Shown: piece after piece, positions 12,388 through 24,500 of the stretch
How the letters are laid out: every line of letters begins with the position of its first letter
Position numbering within the stretch: the stretch's first letter is position 1
DNA from: Metellina segmentata
Taxonomy: Eukaryota; Arthropoda; Arachnida; Araneae; Tetragnathidae
Reading direction: 5' to 3'
Length of the DNA stretch: 64,000 nucleotides
NCBI GenBank assembly: GCA_947359465.1
Contig: OX375873.1
Location: forward strand, 56,763,573 to 56,827,572
Position numbers and translations under genes: made by a program
Notes under the pieces: model-generated
Database searches by the model: none
Seen by the model: only the letters and a program-made list of their open reading frames with translations
What the model was told of the DNA's origin: nothing

Positions 12388-12522
12388 TCAGGGCTGTGCG
12401 AACGGGACACCGTCTTCAATGTAAATCAGCTTCGTCACGATCATCAAACACAGTAATTCAATAATGAGAGCTACGTGAGGTAAAGCTAAAGATCCAACTG
12501 CTCCACATTCTGAGCTGTTTTC
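12388..12522 (-). CDS. alpha2delta last coding exon 34 (residues 905-948, stop)
   Basis: Encodes [20 protein letters not shown], a hydrophobic run [10 protein letters not shown], and the tail [14 protein letters not shown] before TGA. SSECG matches the terminal ARECGGA/DCGG motif. The hydrophobic segment is the expected anchor, either a GPI signal or a transmembrane helix. Acceptor GTTTTCCAG. Confidence 0.94.
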   Translation of the reverse strand, partial: ENSSECGAVGSLALPHVALIIELLCLMIVTKLIYIEDGVPFAQP

Positions 12523-15500
12523 CTGGAAAACAAGGACAACATAAAAATTACTGTCACATAGGAACTCCCACTTGATACACCGAGGCTGTGAATCTGATTA
12601 CGAATAAAAAGGCAAATACAGTAAAACTCCCGATTATCCAGATCGCTTCAAGAAAAAAAAGAAAAAAGCAAAATCCGCATTTTCCTATCGGTGAAGAATA
12701 AAAAAAGTGTGCTAGTGTAGCAATAGCGATGATAGCATAGATCATGAGTCCCCAGTCTCATCACTTTTAGTGTAGCTTTGGCCTGTAGTTGTGCTGTTTG
12801 TTACCTGCCTTCCATCTTTCGTGTTCTCTTTTATTTGTTTTACTGTGCAGTGTGGCTTTTAAAAGGAAAGGTGTTGTTTTATTGTTGGCAGACAAAATAA
12901 AAATCATCAAACAATTAGACAAAGGAGTGTCTGGTAAGCAGTTAGCTGAGATGCTAGCTGGGAAACATCAACAATTTCAGACATTAAAATGGGGGGGGGG
13001 AAATTTTTTTTTTTTAAACTTTTGTCAAAACTTGAGAGTGAAGAAGAGAATTCGTCGAGAAGAGCTATGAAAATGGCAGAAAACAAAGAGCTGGAAGAAG
13101 CTATAAACAAGTGGTTTCCACAGTAGCGAGTAGGAAATCCCCAGTCTAGGCCAATCAATTGCAAAAAGGCAAAGCTTTCTGCCCAGAAAATTGAAGGTTT
13201 GTCTTCTCTTAAGGTGAGTAATGGTTGGCCACGAAATTTTAAATCAAGGCACGGTAACAGTGAGTTAGTTGAAAATGGTGAGAATCAGCAGAAAACTGTA
13301 TAAAAAAAATTTAAAATGGAAACAAAATCTTACGATGCCAAATTTTTATATAAGACATGCCTTATTTGGAAGGCTTTGTCTAGAACAACTTTAGCTTCTA
13401 AAAGGGAATCTAATGCTCCTGGTCATATGGTTAGTAAAGACAGAGTAACCCAGCTAAATTATGCTACCTGTACATGAAAGACCAAAATACTCCTTCTGTT
13501 GATAGGCAAATAAAAAAAAACCTAGGCTTTCAAAAATGTGAAAAACTTTCCCTCTTTTACAAGAATCAATCAAAGGCCTAGGTGACTGCTGCTCTGTTTA
13601 CTGAATGGTACAATGAAGTTTTCATACCATAAGTAAAAAAAAACATCAAAGGCCTTATGAAAAGAAAGCAGCAAGGTGCTGTTAATCATTGACAATACAC
13701 TTACCCACCCCACAGAACACCTTGTTGAAAGAGAGAATGGACATTTCAAAGCACTCTTCTTGCCGCCAAATGTAATGAGTTTGTTGCAGCTGATGGACCA
13801 ACCTGAATCTATGAAGCGCAATTACAGAAGACAACTGTTAAGGAAACTTCTGATAGAATATGAAGGCACTGTGGATCATCACAAAAAGATTGATTTTAAA
13901 AGACTGTTCTGTGTCAGAAGCATGGAGTTCGGTGGGAAATAATTCAAGCACTTTTCAAGGCCCATTTGAAGTTTTTCAAGGCAGAAATTCCCTTTGTAAA
14001 ACCCCATTTTAGTACACAACTTTTCTGAAGAACCTCTCCTATAATGTAACCCCTTCATTACCATTTTCCTTCAACTGCCGGCGGCGAAAAAAACCCGCCG
14101 CCGGCAGTTTTCGCCGTGGTTATAAATGACAATACCTTGGTTCTTTATTCGAATTACAATTTCGGCGAATACGTTTTATTTGATTCTCAAAAGCACTGGT
14201 AATAGTGCATCTCCGAATAGGACGAACGATAATGGTAGCCGTTTAAGTTGTTAAAAATTCCCTGATTTTTTTTGCAAAATTTGGAAATTTTCCCTGAGAT
14301 TTCCTTTATTTTTCCAGAATTAAAAAGTTTGCTGAGAATTCCCCGATTCTCTGGTTTTCCAGGTTCTGTAACAACCTTGTGGATGTTCCGAGTGCAGTGC
14401 ATAGGACGTAGGCAAGTGGCCGACAGTCTGCGATTCTTCGGACCCCGGACAACATTGCTACTCAAGAAGTTGCAGGACTGTCAGCTAGTAAGGCGTTTGA
14501 GTGCCATGACACAGCGCTAAAATGTGTGGAGGGGCAGCCTGAGTGTGACACATTCTATAGCTACTCACCATCCATCGCATGTGGGACCTGGCTGGAAGGA
14601 AATGAGTAAAGACAACGAAACATCTGACTGATATGTTCAAGCAATGATACATTTTATTGCAGTATGTAAGTACAAAATCTAAACAACATTGCTTCAAATG
14701 TCATTAAATTACATTACATACTAAAGCAAAATTCGTCTTTTTAAAACTAAGAAATAACTTTTTTTTCAAGATTTACCCAGATGAGGCCTGGTCCCAATTG
14801 ATCCGGATAATTGGAGTTCTACTGTAGGTTAAACTATGCATTTTTAAGATAAATGATGTAAAACACTACAGTAAACACAAAATCAAAGGAAAGACCTCGT
14901 AAAATATGGTGCAATGTTTGTATGTACATTAAATTACATGATTTGAAAATGAAAATTAAGTAAAACTATGTTAAACACAAAATTGATGGTAAGACCTTAT
15001 GAAATACAGTGGAATATTCGTGAAAGCAAAAATTCCTTCCTGTTTACACTTTCTGAGAAAAGTAAATCTTTTTATCAACTCAGTTTAATACGAGTGTTTA
15101 ACCTTTACACTGCAACAGGTAGACAATTGTTACTACTATAATTTCGTTTACACCAGCGGCATGGTATAGATCTGTGTACGGTGAATGTTATCCACTTTTA
15201 AGTGACAGATGGCATCAATCTCCATTTACGAGCTGTCAGCGACTGACCTTCAGAAGAATCCCTTCATTTGTTCAGTACCCTACCCTGTTGACCATGAGGT
15301 GTGATCGCTTCGGGGGAAAGACATAAGGTTGCTAGCCACACAATACTATGAAACGAAAGCGTCAGTCGAAAATGCCACTCAAGGATCTATCGCTCAAATT
15401 AGTTAAAAGGGCAGTTCCACAGGATGATTGAAAAATATAAGTGTCACAGCGTAAAGGCTAAATAAGTAATGTTCGATTGTTATATTTCAAATCAGATTAA

Positions 15501-18500
15501 AGTCATAAAATTGAGATTTCCTTTGTTGATTGCCAATAAAAATACTCAATAGTTCAAGCAAATAAGCAACATGGTTAAATTCATGATACAGCTTGAAGTA
15601 TAAAATTAGAATAATGCATTAAAAAAGGCAATATTATTTCCTTTACAATATTAGAATAGTTGAAAGGGTGATTCAAAGTAATAGAATATTTTTTATTGTT
15701 TCTGAAAATTATAAATTAAAAATTCATTTAGCTGAAGGGATGACAAAATTAAAAAACTTTATGAGCCAGCCCAATTTTTTTTAGGAGCCAGGACCCTTGC
15801 AATACATATACTAATATTTTTTTGAATGCTGAGTATATCGTAGAACTCATTACATGCATAGTTAATAATATGCTATTTATAGTGTGACTGAGGCAATAAA
15901 AAATAACAATTTTATAATTTACATTAGACATTTAGCTCCATTTTTGACTTTTATGGCCAAAGGTTAGTTAACGAGTTTCTGCTCCAAGCCAAGGATTGGT
16001 ATAACAAATTTTCTAATTTAATATAAAAGTTCTATTAAAATTTTATAAAAAAGAACAGATTTTAATTTTGAGTTGACATTCAGAATAGAATCATTAAAAT
16101 TAATTTATCCCATTATGTGTTGATGAAGCATCTATTTTTATATAACGTAACTATTAATAATTTAAGGCATTACTTACATCTTGACTAAAATAATAGCACT
16201 TATCTGGTCTTCTTCGATATCTCAAAGGACGATCGCAAGGACTGTTTTCAGTATTTACCACTGAAAAAAACGAATTATTCTTTAAGTGTTGATTCATAAT
16301 CAATACATATAAAACATACAGCATTACAAATTTTTTAATCTTTACATTAAATTTTTGAAACTGAAATCAACATTGAGCAATGAAATTAGATGAACGACTA
16401 ATAGTATCAATGAACAATACAAAATCTTTCTGGAGTTCTGGATTTTTCAATGGTGGGCACATATGAACTTAATCATTGGCCACTACACGGCCGGAAGTGA
16501 TGGCCACTTATGAGGGAGCATCCAGAGGGAGGACTATCATTGCCCCTAACATAGGACAGCACAATTTACATCCATGCCTTGACCCTGAATTCGACGTAAT
16601 TGTAAAATAATACAGAAATTGTAATCACAATATAGCTTTATTATCTCTAAATAATCATATGATCTGTTGACATTTTTGTAAAAAATTATAACAATCTCTT
16701 CATAAGTTTTTTAACACAATTGTTAATTGGAATTATGTTCTTCAAAATGCAATTTTTTGGCTAAAATGATTTCTAGAAACTTAAACACAGAGAATAAAAC
16801 TTAAATACATTCTCTTTCTTAAAAAAACTAAATAGTTTGCAGAACTTGAAAAAAATTTATCATAATTTTACAATAGCACATTTAAAAATGGCAGATATGA
16901 TTTTTAAACGAATAAAACTAACACACACATTATATATATAATATATATATACAAGGGCTGTTCAATAAAGAATGATCACAATTTTTTTAAAGGTGATTAA
17001 AAAAATCAAGAAAAATAAAATTCATATTGAACTATTCATATTCAAGTTTCGCGGTCATGACGTTATTGCTGAGGCCTTGGCAGCCGGCCAAGAGCGCCTA
17101 GTTTTACTTTCGCCTACGGCAAAAATGGATGTGACACGCTAAGTGCAATACACTGCATTCAAATTTTGTTTTCGCCTTAAAAAATCGTCAGTTGAAGTAT
17201 ATGTGATGTTACAGGAAGATTATGGGGAGAGTCATGTGTGTTCCCCATCCTCCATATGGACATGTGATTTTTTTTTCTTTTCCTGAATTTGAAGAAACAA
17301 CTCCGGGAAAAGCGGTTTTCCTCATCACAGGCAGTGGTAAAAGTTGCATAGGCGATTGTGAAGGACCTGTCAAAAAATGGCTTCTAGCATGTGTTTGAAG
17401 ACTTGAAAGAGGTGGGATAAGTGCATTGCATGTAATAGGGAGTATTTCGAGAAAGACCAGCTTAAAAATTTGGAGGATTAGTACAGAAAATTATTTTTTA
17501 TTAATTTATGATCATTCTTTATTAAAAAGCCCTTGTATATAACTTACAGAAGAAATTTCTCACAAGCCTATAACTTTTAGTTTAAATACACATAATTTTT
17601 AAAAATGAAACTACTACCAAAAATTTAAGTTTGATAATCTGTCCAAAAAATTCACTTCATCAAAATAATCTTGCTCTAATTGCAAATGAAATTTTTGATT
17701 TTCAATTATGTTTTATGAATCTTGTGCCAGTTTCACACAATTATGTATCTTTTCAGAACCTTGCATGACTTCTAACAAATATACAAACCCTGCAGAATGT
17801 GTTTCCTTGTCAATATTCTTTTATTGTAAGAGAAGAAACTTTAGATTTTAAAATTGAGGCTTCAAGAGGCACTTTTAGGACTACCTGTGTGCCAATTTTC
17901 ATGGTTCTATGTATTATAGATTGGTCTGAAGGCAGGAAAGTAATAGCCTATGTTTTCTGCAGTGTTCTAAAGTATAAGTATAGAAAGCACACACACATTG
18001 TTTTACACACACACACACACACATAGATTGGCACATTATGTGGTAACTATGAATATAAGACATCAATTTAGGAGTTAGAAATACAAAACATTGCATAATG
18101 ATGAAACATAACATACCCTCCTCCTTGGCTTGCAACAGTGGTGGAACAGCATCACAAAACAATGGCGCACACGATTTTTCTGTCACTAAAAGCAATGCAT
18201 TCATTTGTCCAACTTTTGCCAGTGAATAATGCCTGAGAAGAAAAATGAACAAGTTAGTGCTTCTATAAGAATGATTTGATTTAAACAATCTTACATATCA
18301 AAATACTATGTAAAAAAGTTAAAGGAAAAACATTTCCCCCACAAAGAGAAAAGTGTCCGTTTTTAATTACTCGAAAGGAAATTGTAGAATGCATAAGAAT
18401 TAAATAAAAAGTTTTTGTTCAGTTTAGGAACATAACTGAACTACAAACAAGAATTCTTTTAAAATTGTGAACTATTTATACAAACCAATTCTTTATATAA

Positions 18501-21500
18501 AAAATAGTTATTGAAACACTAGGTAAGTGGTCATCAAACTGCGGTTCTGCCACAAATAGATTTTGACTAAATGGTGGTAGTAAATATTCCGCCAGTGATG
18601 CGAGGAAGAAAAACTAAGTTTGGTAGTTAATTATTGGGTGTAATCTTCTAACAGTGTTAAAATTCCAAGCTTTATTGTTAGTCAAGAGATTGCTAAGAGA
18701 GGCAAACCATACACAGACAACAACCAATACATCAATAAGTTGTTTTATAAATGCATCCGAAGAGCTATTCCATAATTTTAAGAACAAGTCAGAAATTCTT
18801 TAAAAAATTAAAGAGTTACCACTGTTTGCTTAAACAGTAAAAGACAGAACAGTCAAAATGTCTTTGAATTTCACCAATCTTAAATTGGTTTCAGCTTTAT
18901 CAACAGCTGTTAACGAATCTTTGTGACATACGAAAATGACACAGTGCATGTTTCACTTTTTGTTTGATTTTTTTTGTCTTCGCGTCATAAAGAAGAACTT
19001 TCAGGATTATTGCCACTGCTGTCATTGAATGCATGAAGAAACATCATATTCCACTCGATAAAATTGCTTCAATTTCAATAGATGAGGCAAAAAGTATGGC
19101 TGGAGTAAGAAAAGGTTTAGTTTCTATTTTGAAGAAAAAAATTAATCACAAAATACTTGTTTACCATTGCAAGAAGCGCTTTGTGTGCAGACATTTCTAG
19201 AAGAAATTTGCTATGTTATGGAATTAGTGATCAAGCTTGTCAACACAATTGTAGCTAAAGCTCTTTATCATCGCCAATCTAAAGAATTTTTAGTTAAAAT
19301 GGAGAGTGAATAAATATACAGATCTTCTGCTGCATAAGGTACATTGTCTTTCAAGAGGAAAACATTTTAAACGTTTTGCTTCCTTATTATTTGAAATTAA
19401 AGGCATATTTCCTTGAGAAGGGTGTTGATTATCTTGAACTAACGAACAATCAGTGGATCCAAAAATTTTATTTCACGGTAGACTTATGTCTTATCTAAAT
19501 AATCCTAAATTGTAAACTACAGGGAAAAGGAAATAGTTCTTCGATGTTGGAAGAAGTCATTTCATTCGAAAACAAATTATTTCTGTTTGATCAAGATTTT
19601 GAAAGAAAAATATTAATTCATTTTCCAAGCCTGCTGAAACATCGCCAAGAAAATAACTAGGTAATTGATATTTACTATTTCAAATCAATTTTAAATATGA
19701 AGGAAGCTTTTCTACGGAGGTTTCAGGAATAGCACAGTAACGTTAGCCTTTGTTAAAAAACCTCAGTGCTGACACAACAGAATTGAACTTTTCTCCCTTT
19801 GATATTGACATTGGTGTTTTTGAAATGCAATCACTGAAGTTAAAAACAAAGAATTATGAAGCTCCAAATTTGAACGCCTTAATGGAAACAGTGGTCTGCT
19901 TTGAAAGATCTAGAGAAGAAAGACATGATAATTTTCAACACCTTGAATAGTAATGCTGACTCATATGATCATTGATCAGTTAAAAAACTAGTATTTCCTG
20001 TTGTTTCACTCTTTGGCTCTACATATTCATGCAAACAATTTTTTTCAAGCCTGAACCACATCAAAAGTAAATCAAGAAATTGTCTTAGTGATGAGAACCT
20101 GAAATCCTGCTTTAAAGTAAAAACATTTTTGTCAATAAATACGATAATTATTATTATGATATCTGGTTTTACTAATGTTAGTAGCTAGTTTAAACTGACT
20201 CCTAAAAACAGTTGTTGAAAAGAAATTTGGCTCTTAATTATTGTACTGCTGATCTTTGGCTCTATTGACTAATGAATTTGCAAATACCAATGATTTATTT
20301 TAAATGTTTTATAATTTTTTTCCACTACTGCCTATGTCATACTTTTAATGAATGAAAGTAAAATGAATTATTTAAGTGGAACATGTCAACTCCACTATCC
20401 TGAAACCTGTATTTAATGTGAAGAAAATCAGAGCATTGCATTTCAGCTAAAGAGACTTCACTATCTGTTGTGTATTCTGTATAATCAAATTAATTTGATT
20501 CGGAGTGTAGAATCAATATTATTCTAATCAAATGCAAGTAAAAAAGATAAAGCTAAAGGCTGCTACACACTAGGCCAGTAATTTAGTCAAGTAGCGAGTG
20601 ATTTAGTAGCTCTATTAAACAAGAAGAGTAAGTGGGGAAGTAGTTGTTCACACACGGTTTAGTTGGTGTTCGAGTGTCGACTGCTAAAGATGATGCGGAG
20701 AGCGAAGCTGAATCGCGCTATAAAAGAATATATGAAATAGAATATATAGATGGACGTATCGTGTATACATATTTGGGTACAGCTATAGTCTACGTTTATG
20801 AGCGGTGGCAACGGCCTTGGCGATTTTTTTTTGGTGCACTTCTAATGTTGCCAAGGAAAGAATTCTTTCAAAAATATTTTTCTTTTTACAACGGAAAATG
20901 AAAGCTTGAAAACAAATTTGACAACGTTTTAAAAAGTAATAAGCTTAAACACATTTTGAAACACAGTTGTGAACCAGCGGAAAAACTAAACTGCATTTGT
21001 TGGGTTAGAAAACCCTGAAACATCAATACAGTGGGCATATTGAAAAAATAGATTTAAAAAAAGAAGAAACAAGAAATAATACAACCTGATACATAATAAC
21101 TGTTCCAAGAAAAGAATTATTAAAAAAGAATATTCCACAATGAATAGATGATATGAACTAGAGTATATAAATGGATATATCAGGTATATAGATATACATA
21201 TTTGCTTCCAAAGTAAATAGAAGCGATGAAAAAGTTAAAGCAATGTAAAAAATTATTTTCTGTACACTTAAATGAAGCTAGTATTCTTTTACGAAAGAGA
21301 AATGATTAGTCGTATAACTTTTCAATCAACATTTAATTAATTCTACCTGAGCAATGCAGGTTAATTAATTCCTGCTAGTTTTAAAATAGATACAAAATAC
21401 TTTCCTATTGTTTTTAATTTTTGTTTGATTTCCTTCTCATGAAATTCCGGTATTTCCATCGCTTTTTCTAATTCGTCGATTGCAACTGCATGGGATGTTT

Positions 21501-24500
21501 TATTTTTGTACAGGGAAGACTTCACATTCCATAAACACTCCTGTTCCACACAAGCAGTAACAAATTTGACCATAGTATCATCACTCCAACAAATCGTGTT
21601 GCCGTTTAAAATGTTATTTTAAGAGAATAAAAAATGTTAAACATTTAAGCAGAATAGATTAATTGACTAAAGAAAAGAATGAATTTAAATTACAGCAATG
21701 AAAATGATCAGCGAGGCAGACGATCAACAAACCGTTGACAAAATTTAAAACTCACACGCGTAATATGCATATTTTAACAAAAAACACACACAAGAAAGAG
21801 ACCTCGCGAAATGAAAACGATTTACTAATGAACTCAACTAAGCAGACGTGTTCACACCTGTCTAGTGGCACGCTAGTTGTTAGTGGAGTGGGGTGGGAGG
21901 CACTACTCGACCGCCTACTATCCATTTGACTGAATCGAGTCCACTCAATCGTTTTACTAAACTACTCGACTAAAAAGTTTTGTCCCAACTCGTTTAGTTA
22001 CTAAACTACTCGCTACTCGACTAAATTATTGGTCTGTATGTAGCAGCCTTAAGGGAACAAAATTGAATTGTAATTCCCTCATCAGAATCAAATGTAGCAA
22101 AATATTTTAAAAATAGCAAAGTTAAGAAATGTAAAAACAGTCAAACAAGTCAATATAATGTACCTTGTGCAATTATTGCAGAATATGTCTCCACTGTAGC
22201 TCCTACCCCATCTACCCCAATAGTACTGAGCTTCATGCGTATTACAAGTAGTCTCGTTTGAAAGCTCATAAAACTCTGGCAATGCTTCAGAATTAGGAAG
22301 TTTGGATAGGGAAAACAAACTGCAAAGAAAGATACCATTTGTATTTGGATACATGAAAGATAAACTACAATTTCATTATGAAACCTGACTTACCTTAGAA
22401 ACCAATACTTTAAATAGGACCTGTAAATGAAAAAAACATCATTAATAAAAAAAATGTTGACCATTTTTGAATTTATAAAGCATACATACACAAAGGAAAA
22501 GCAATTCATTGTTAACAAAAATTAAAGTCGCATGTCACTTACTTTCTTGCACTAAGTCATACATTATGGAAATTTCCACAGTAAAAAAAAAAACACGTTT
22601 ATTAATCAGAATAATTTATATTCAGATTAAATGGAAGGGCAGAAAAGAAATATCTTCAAAAATATTTTTTTTTTCAAAGAGAAAGAAACAAGTCCAGTAA
22701 ATATCACCACTTTACTGACTCAGGAAAATAAATACTAATTAGATGACAACATAAAATAATTTTTAGACAAAACTTTCAAAAGGTGCAAATAGTTTTATCA
22801 TGCCAGAAGCAATATAGTTGCTGTGAAACATGAGTAACCAATCAAAAATGTGCAGATGGCGCTGCTTGTTGTCTCCTCTCATCTGCAATCTTCAGAATGA
22901 TTTTAGTTTGATTGTATGATTGATTTGATAACGATCAGCTCCGTGTTGAATTCAGGGGATGTCCCCTTACTCTTACCAATCATTTTCGAATGTAAATATT
23001 GTAATTATAGTAGGTATTAAAATACTAGAATATTAAACCTGCTCCTGCTCAAATTTTTTATTGCCCATGTATTTTAAAATCACTGAACCACCTCAATGAA
23101 GAATAACCCAAAAATGGTGCAGTTGTAAAATTCAACATCAAGGAAATACTGATCAATCAAAGTCAATGTTTTATTTTTCATTATTTTAAGTTTTGCTTTG
23201 TTGCTTTATGGTAATTTTTGCTACCATTTGAAATTTAAGATCAGTTTAAAAACTTTGTAATTTATTATTTCTTCCCATTTTATGCTGAAAGTCTACAGCT
23301 GGAATATATCAATATAATAAATTTATATTCAACAATTATTACATTTTAAAATTTAGATGAATGCAAATTATTACATTTTAAAATTTAGATGAATGGAAAA
23401 TATTTAGACAGAATTTATTATTTTAACTTGAAATCCATCTATGTATCTTATAAATGAAATTTCTAAAGGCTACAGCAAGACATGATTGTTATAGAATAAT
23501 TATAGAAAAAATATAAGAATTTGAACTGTATCTTACCAAGCAGCGAAATCGAAAATCCATCCCACTTTCAGGGCAGATAATGTGGAATGGAAAGGCTAAA
23601 AGACATACATTTTAATTTAGTTTTTAAATGTATATGGTTATCTTAACATAGACAATTAATAACAACACAATCTTAGAGATAACTCACAATATTGGAAGTT
23701 CTGAATCCAGCACTTATTTTTCCTTCTTTCTTGCATCTATCTTCATAATTAAAATCTTCATTTCTGAAGAAATAATTTTTTAACTTTAAATATTAAATAA
23801 AATTATACTTTACATTTAGATGGCATTACTAATTTTCAAATATAAGGTTTATACAAATGTATTGTGTTTTAAAGATGTATTTCATGATATTTGCTTTAAA
23901 GTAGACCAAGAAGATAAGTAAAGGGTTAAACATTAAATATTTAAAAATTACAATGTTTTAAAATTAAAATCTCCTAAGTATTGTGTCTTCTCATAGAGCA
24001 GATCCATTGAATATATTTTTAAGTGGAAATAAGTTGCAAAAGAAACCAACACTTAATATTACATTGACTAGCTACAAAGCCCATTAAGATAAGAATATAA
24101 CAGCATTTTACTCATTACTATTCAAGCACGTGATGCAGTGAATCATACCCTTGATATGCTTCATCGTTCATGAATATCTACAACTCAAAATATGAAGCCG
24201 GTTAGTAAATTTAAAATATATCCGAGTCTCAGTAGAACACTATCTAAACTCAAATAGATCCTAAAAGAATTAAACTCGCAGTTCAAACCTACATCTTCAT
24301 TAATAAATCTATATGAATCACAAAAAATTAAACATTAATGGCATTGCCAAATACAGAAAATTTCAAACTTATTAATGATTTAATTATGCTTATGCATTGT
24401 CATAACGTTTCTGTACAAATATTGTTTACTTGTTTCCTTGCATCTGTTATGTATTTATAGTATGCAATAAATTTCTTATGAAAGCATTTAAGTATTTTAT

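Larger units (their letters stand above)
12619..14824 (+). mobile_element. Tigger/pogo-type element (jerky-like), decayed
   Basis: Ends form terminal inverted repeats. The left is CAGTAAAACTCCCGATTATC at 12619. The right, read on the minus strand from 14824, is CAGTAGAACTCCAATTATCC. TA target duplications sit at 12617-12618 and 14825-14826. It is 2.2 kb, contains a broken transposase and a secondary repeat insertion near 14075-14373, and lies in the last intron 97 bp from the acceptor of the final alpha2delta exon. Confidence 0.9.
20557..22049. mobile_element. PIF/Harbinger-type element
   Basis: Inverted ends of about 50 bp begin AGGCTGCTACACAC on the left, and AGGCTGCTACATAC when read inward from 22049. 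Both share AATTTAGTC, AGTAGCGAGT and TTTAGTA. TAA flanks each end (20554-20556 and 22050-22052), the three-base target duplication expected of PIF/Harbinger. It carries a MADF-domain ORF but no recognisable transposase, and holds a MITE fragment at about 20773-20895. Confidence 0.85.

Noticed and set aside
17914..18288. 124-codon open frame around exon 32
   Set aside because: Only 18117-18232 is coding. The rest reads through the splice sites into the intron and the CA repeat.
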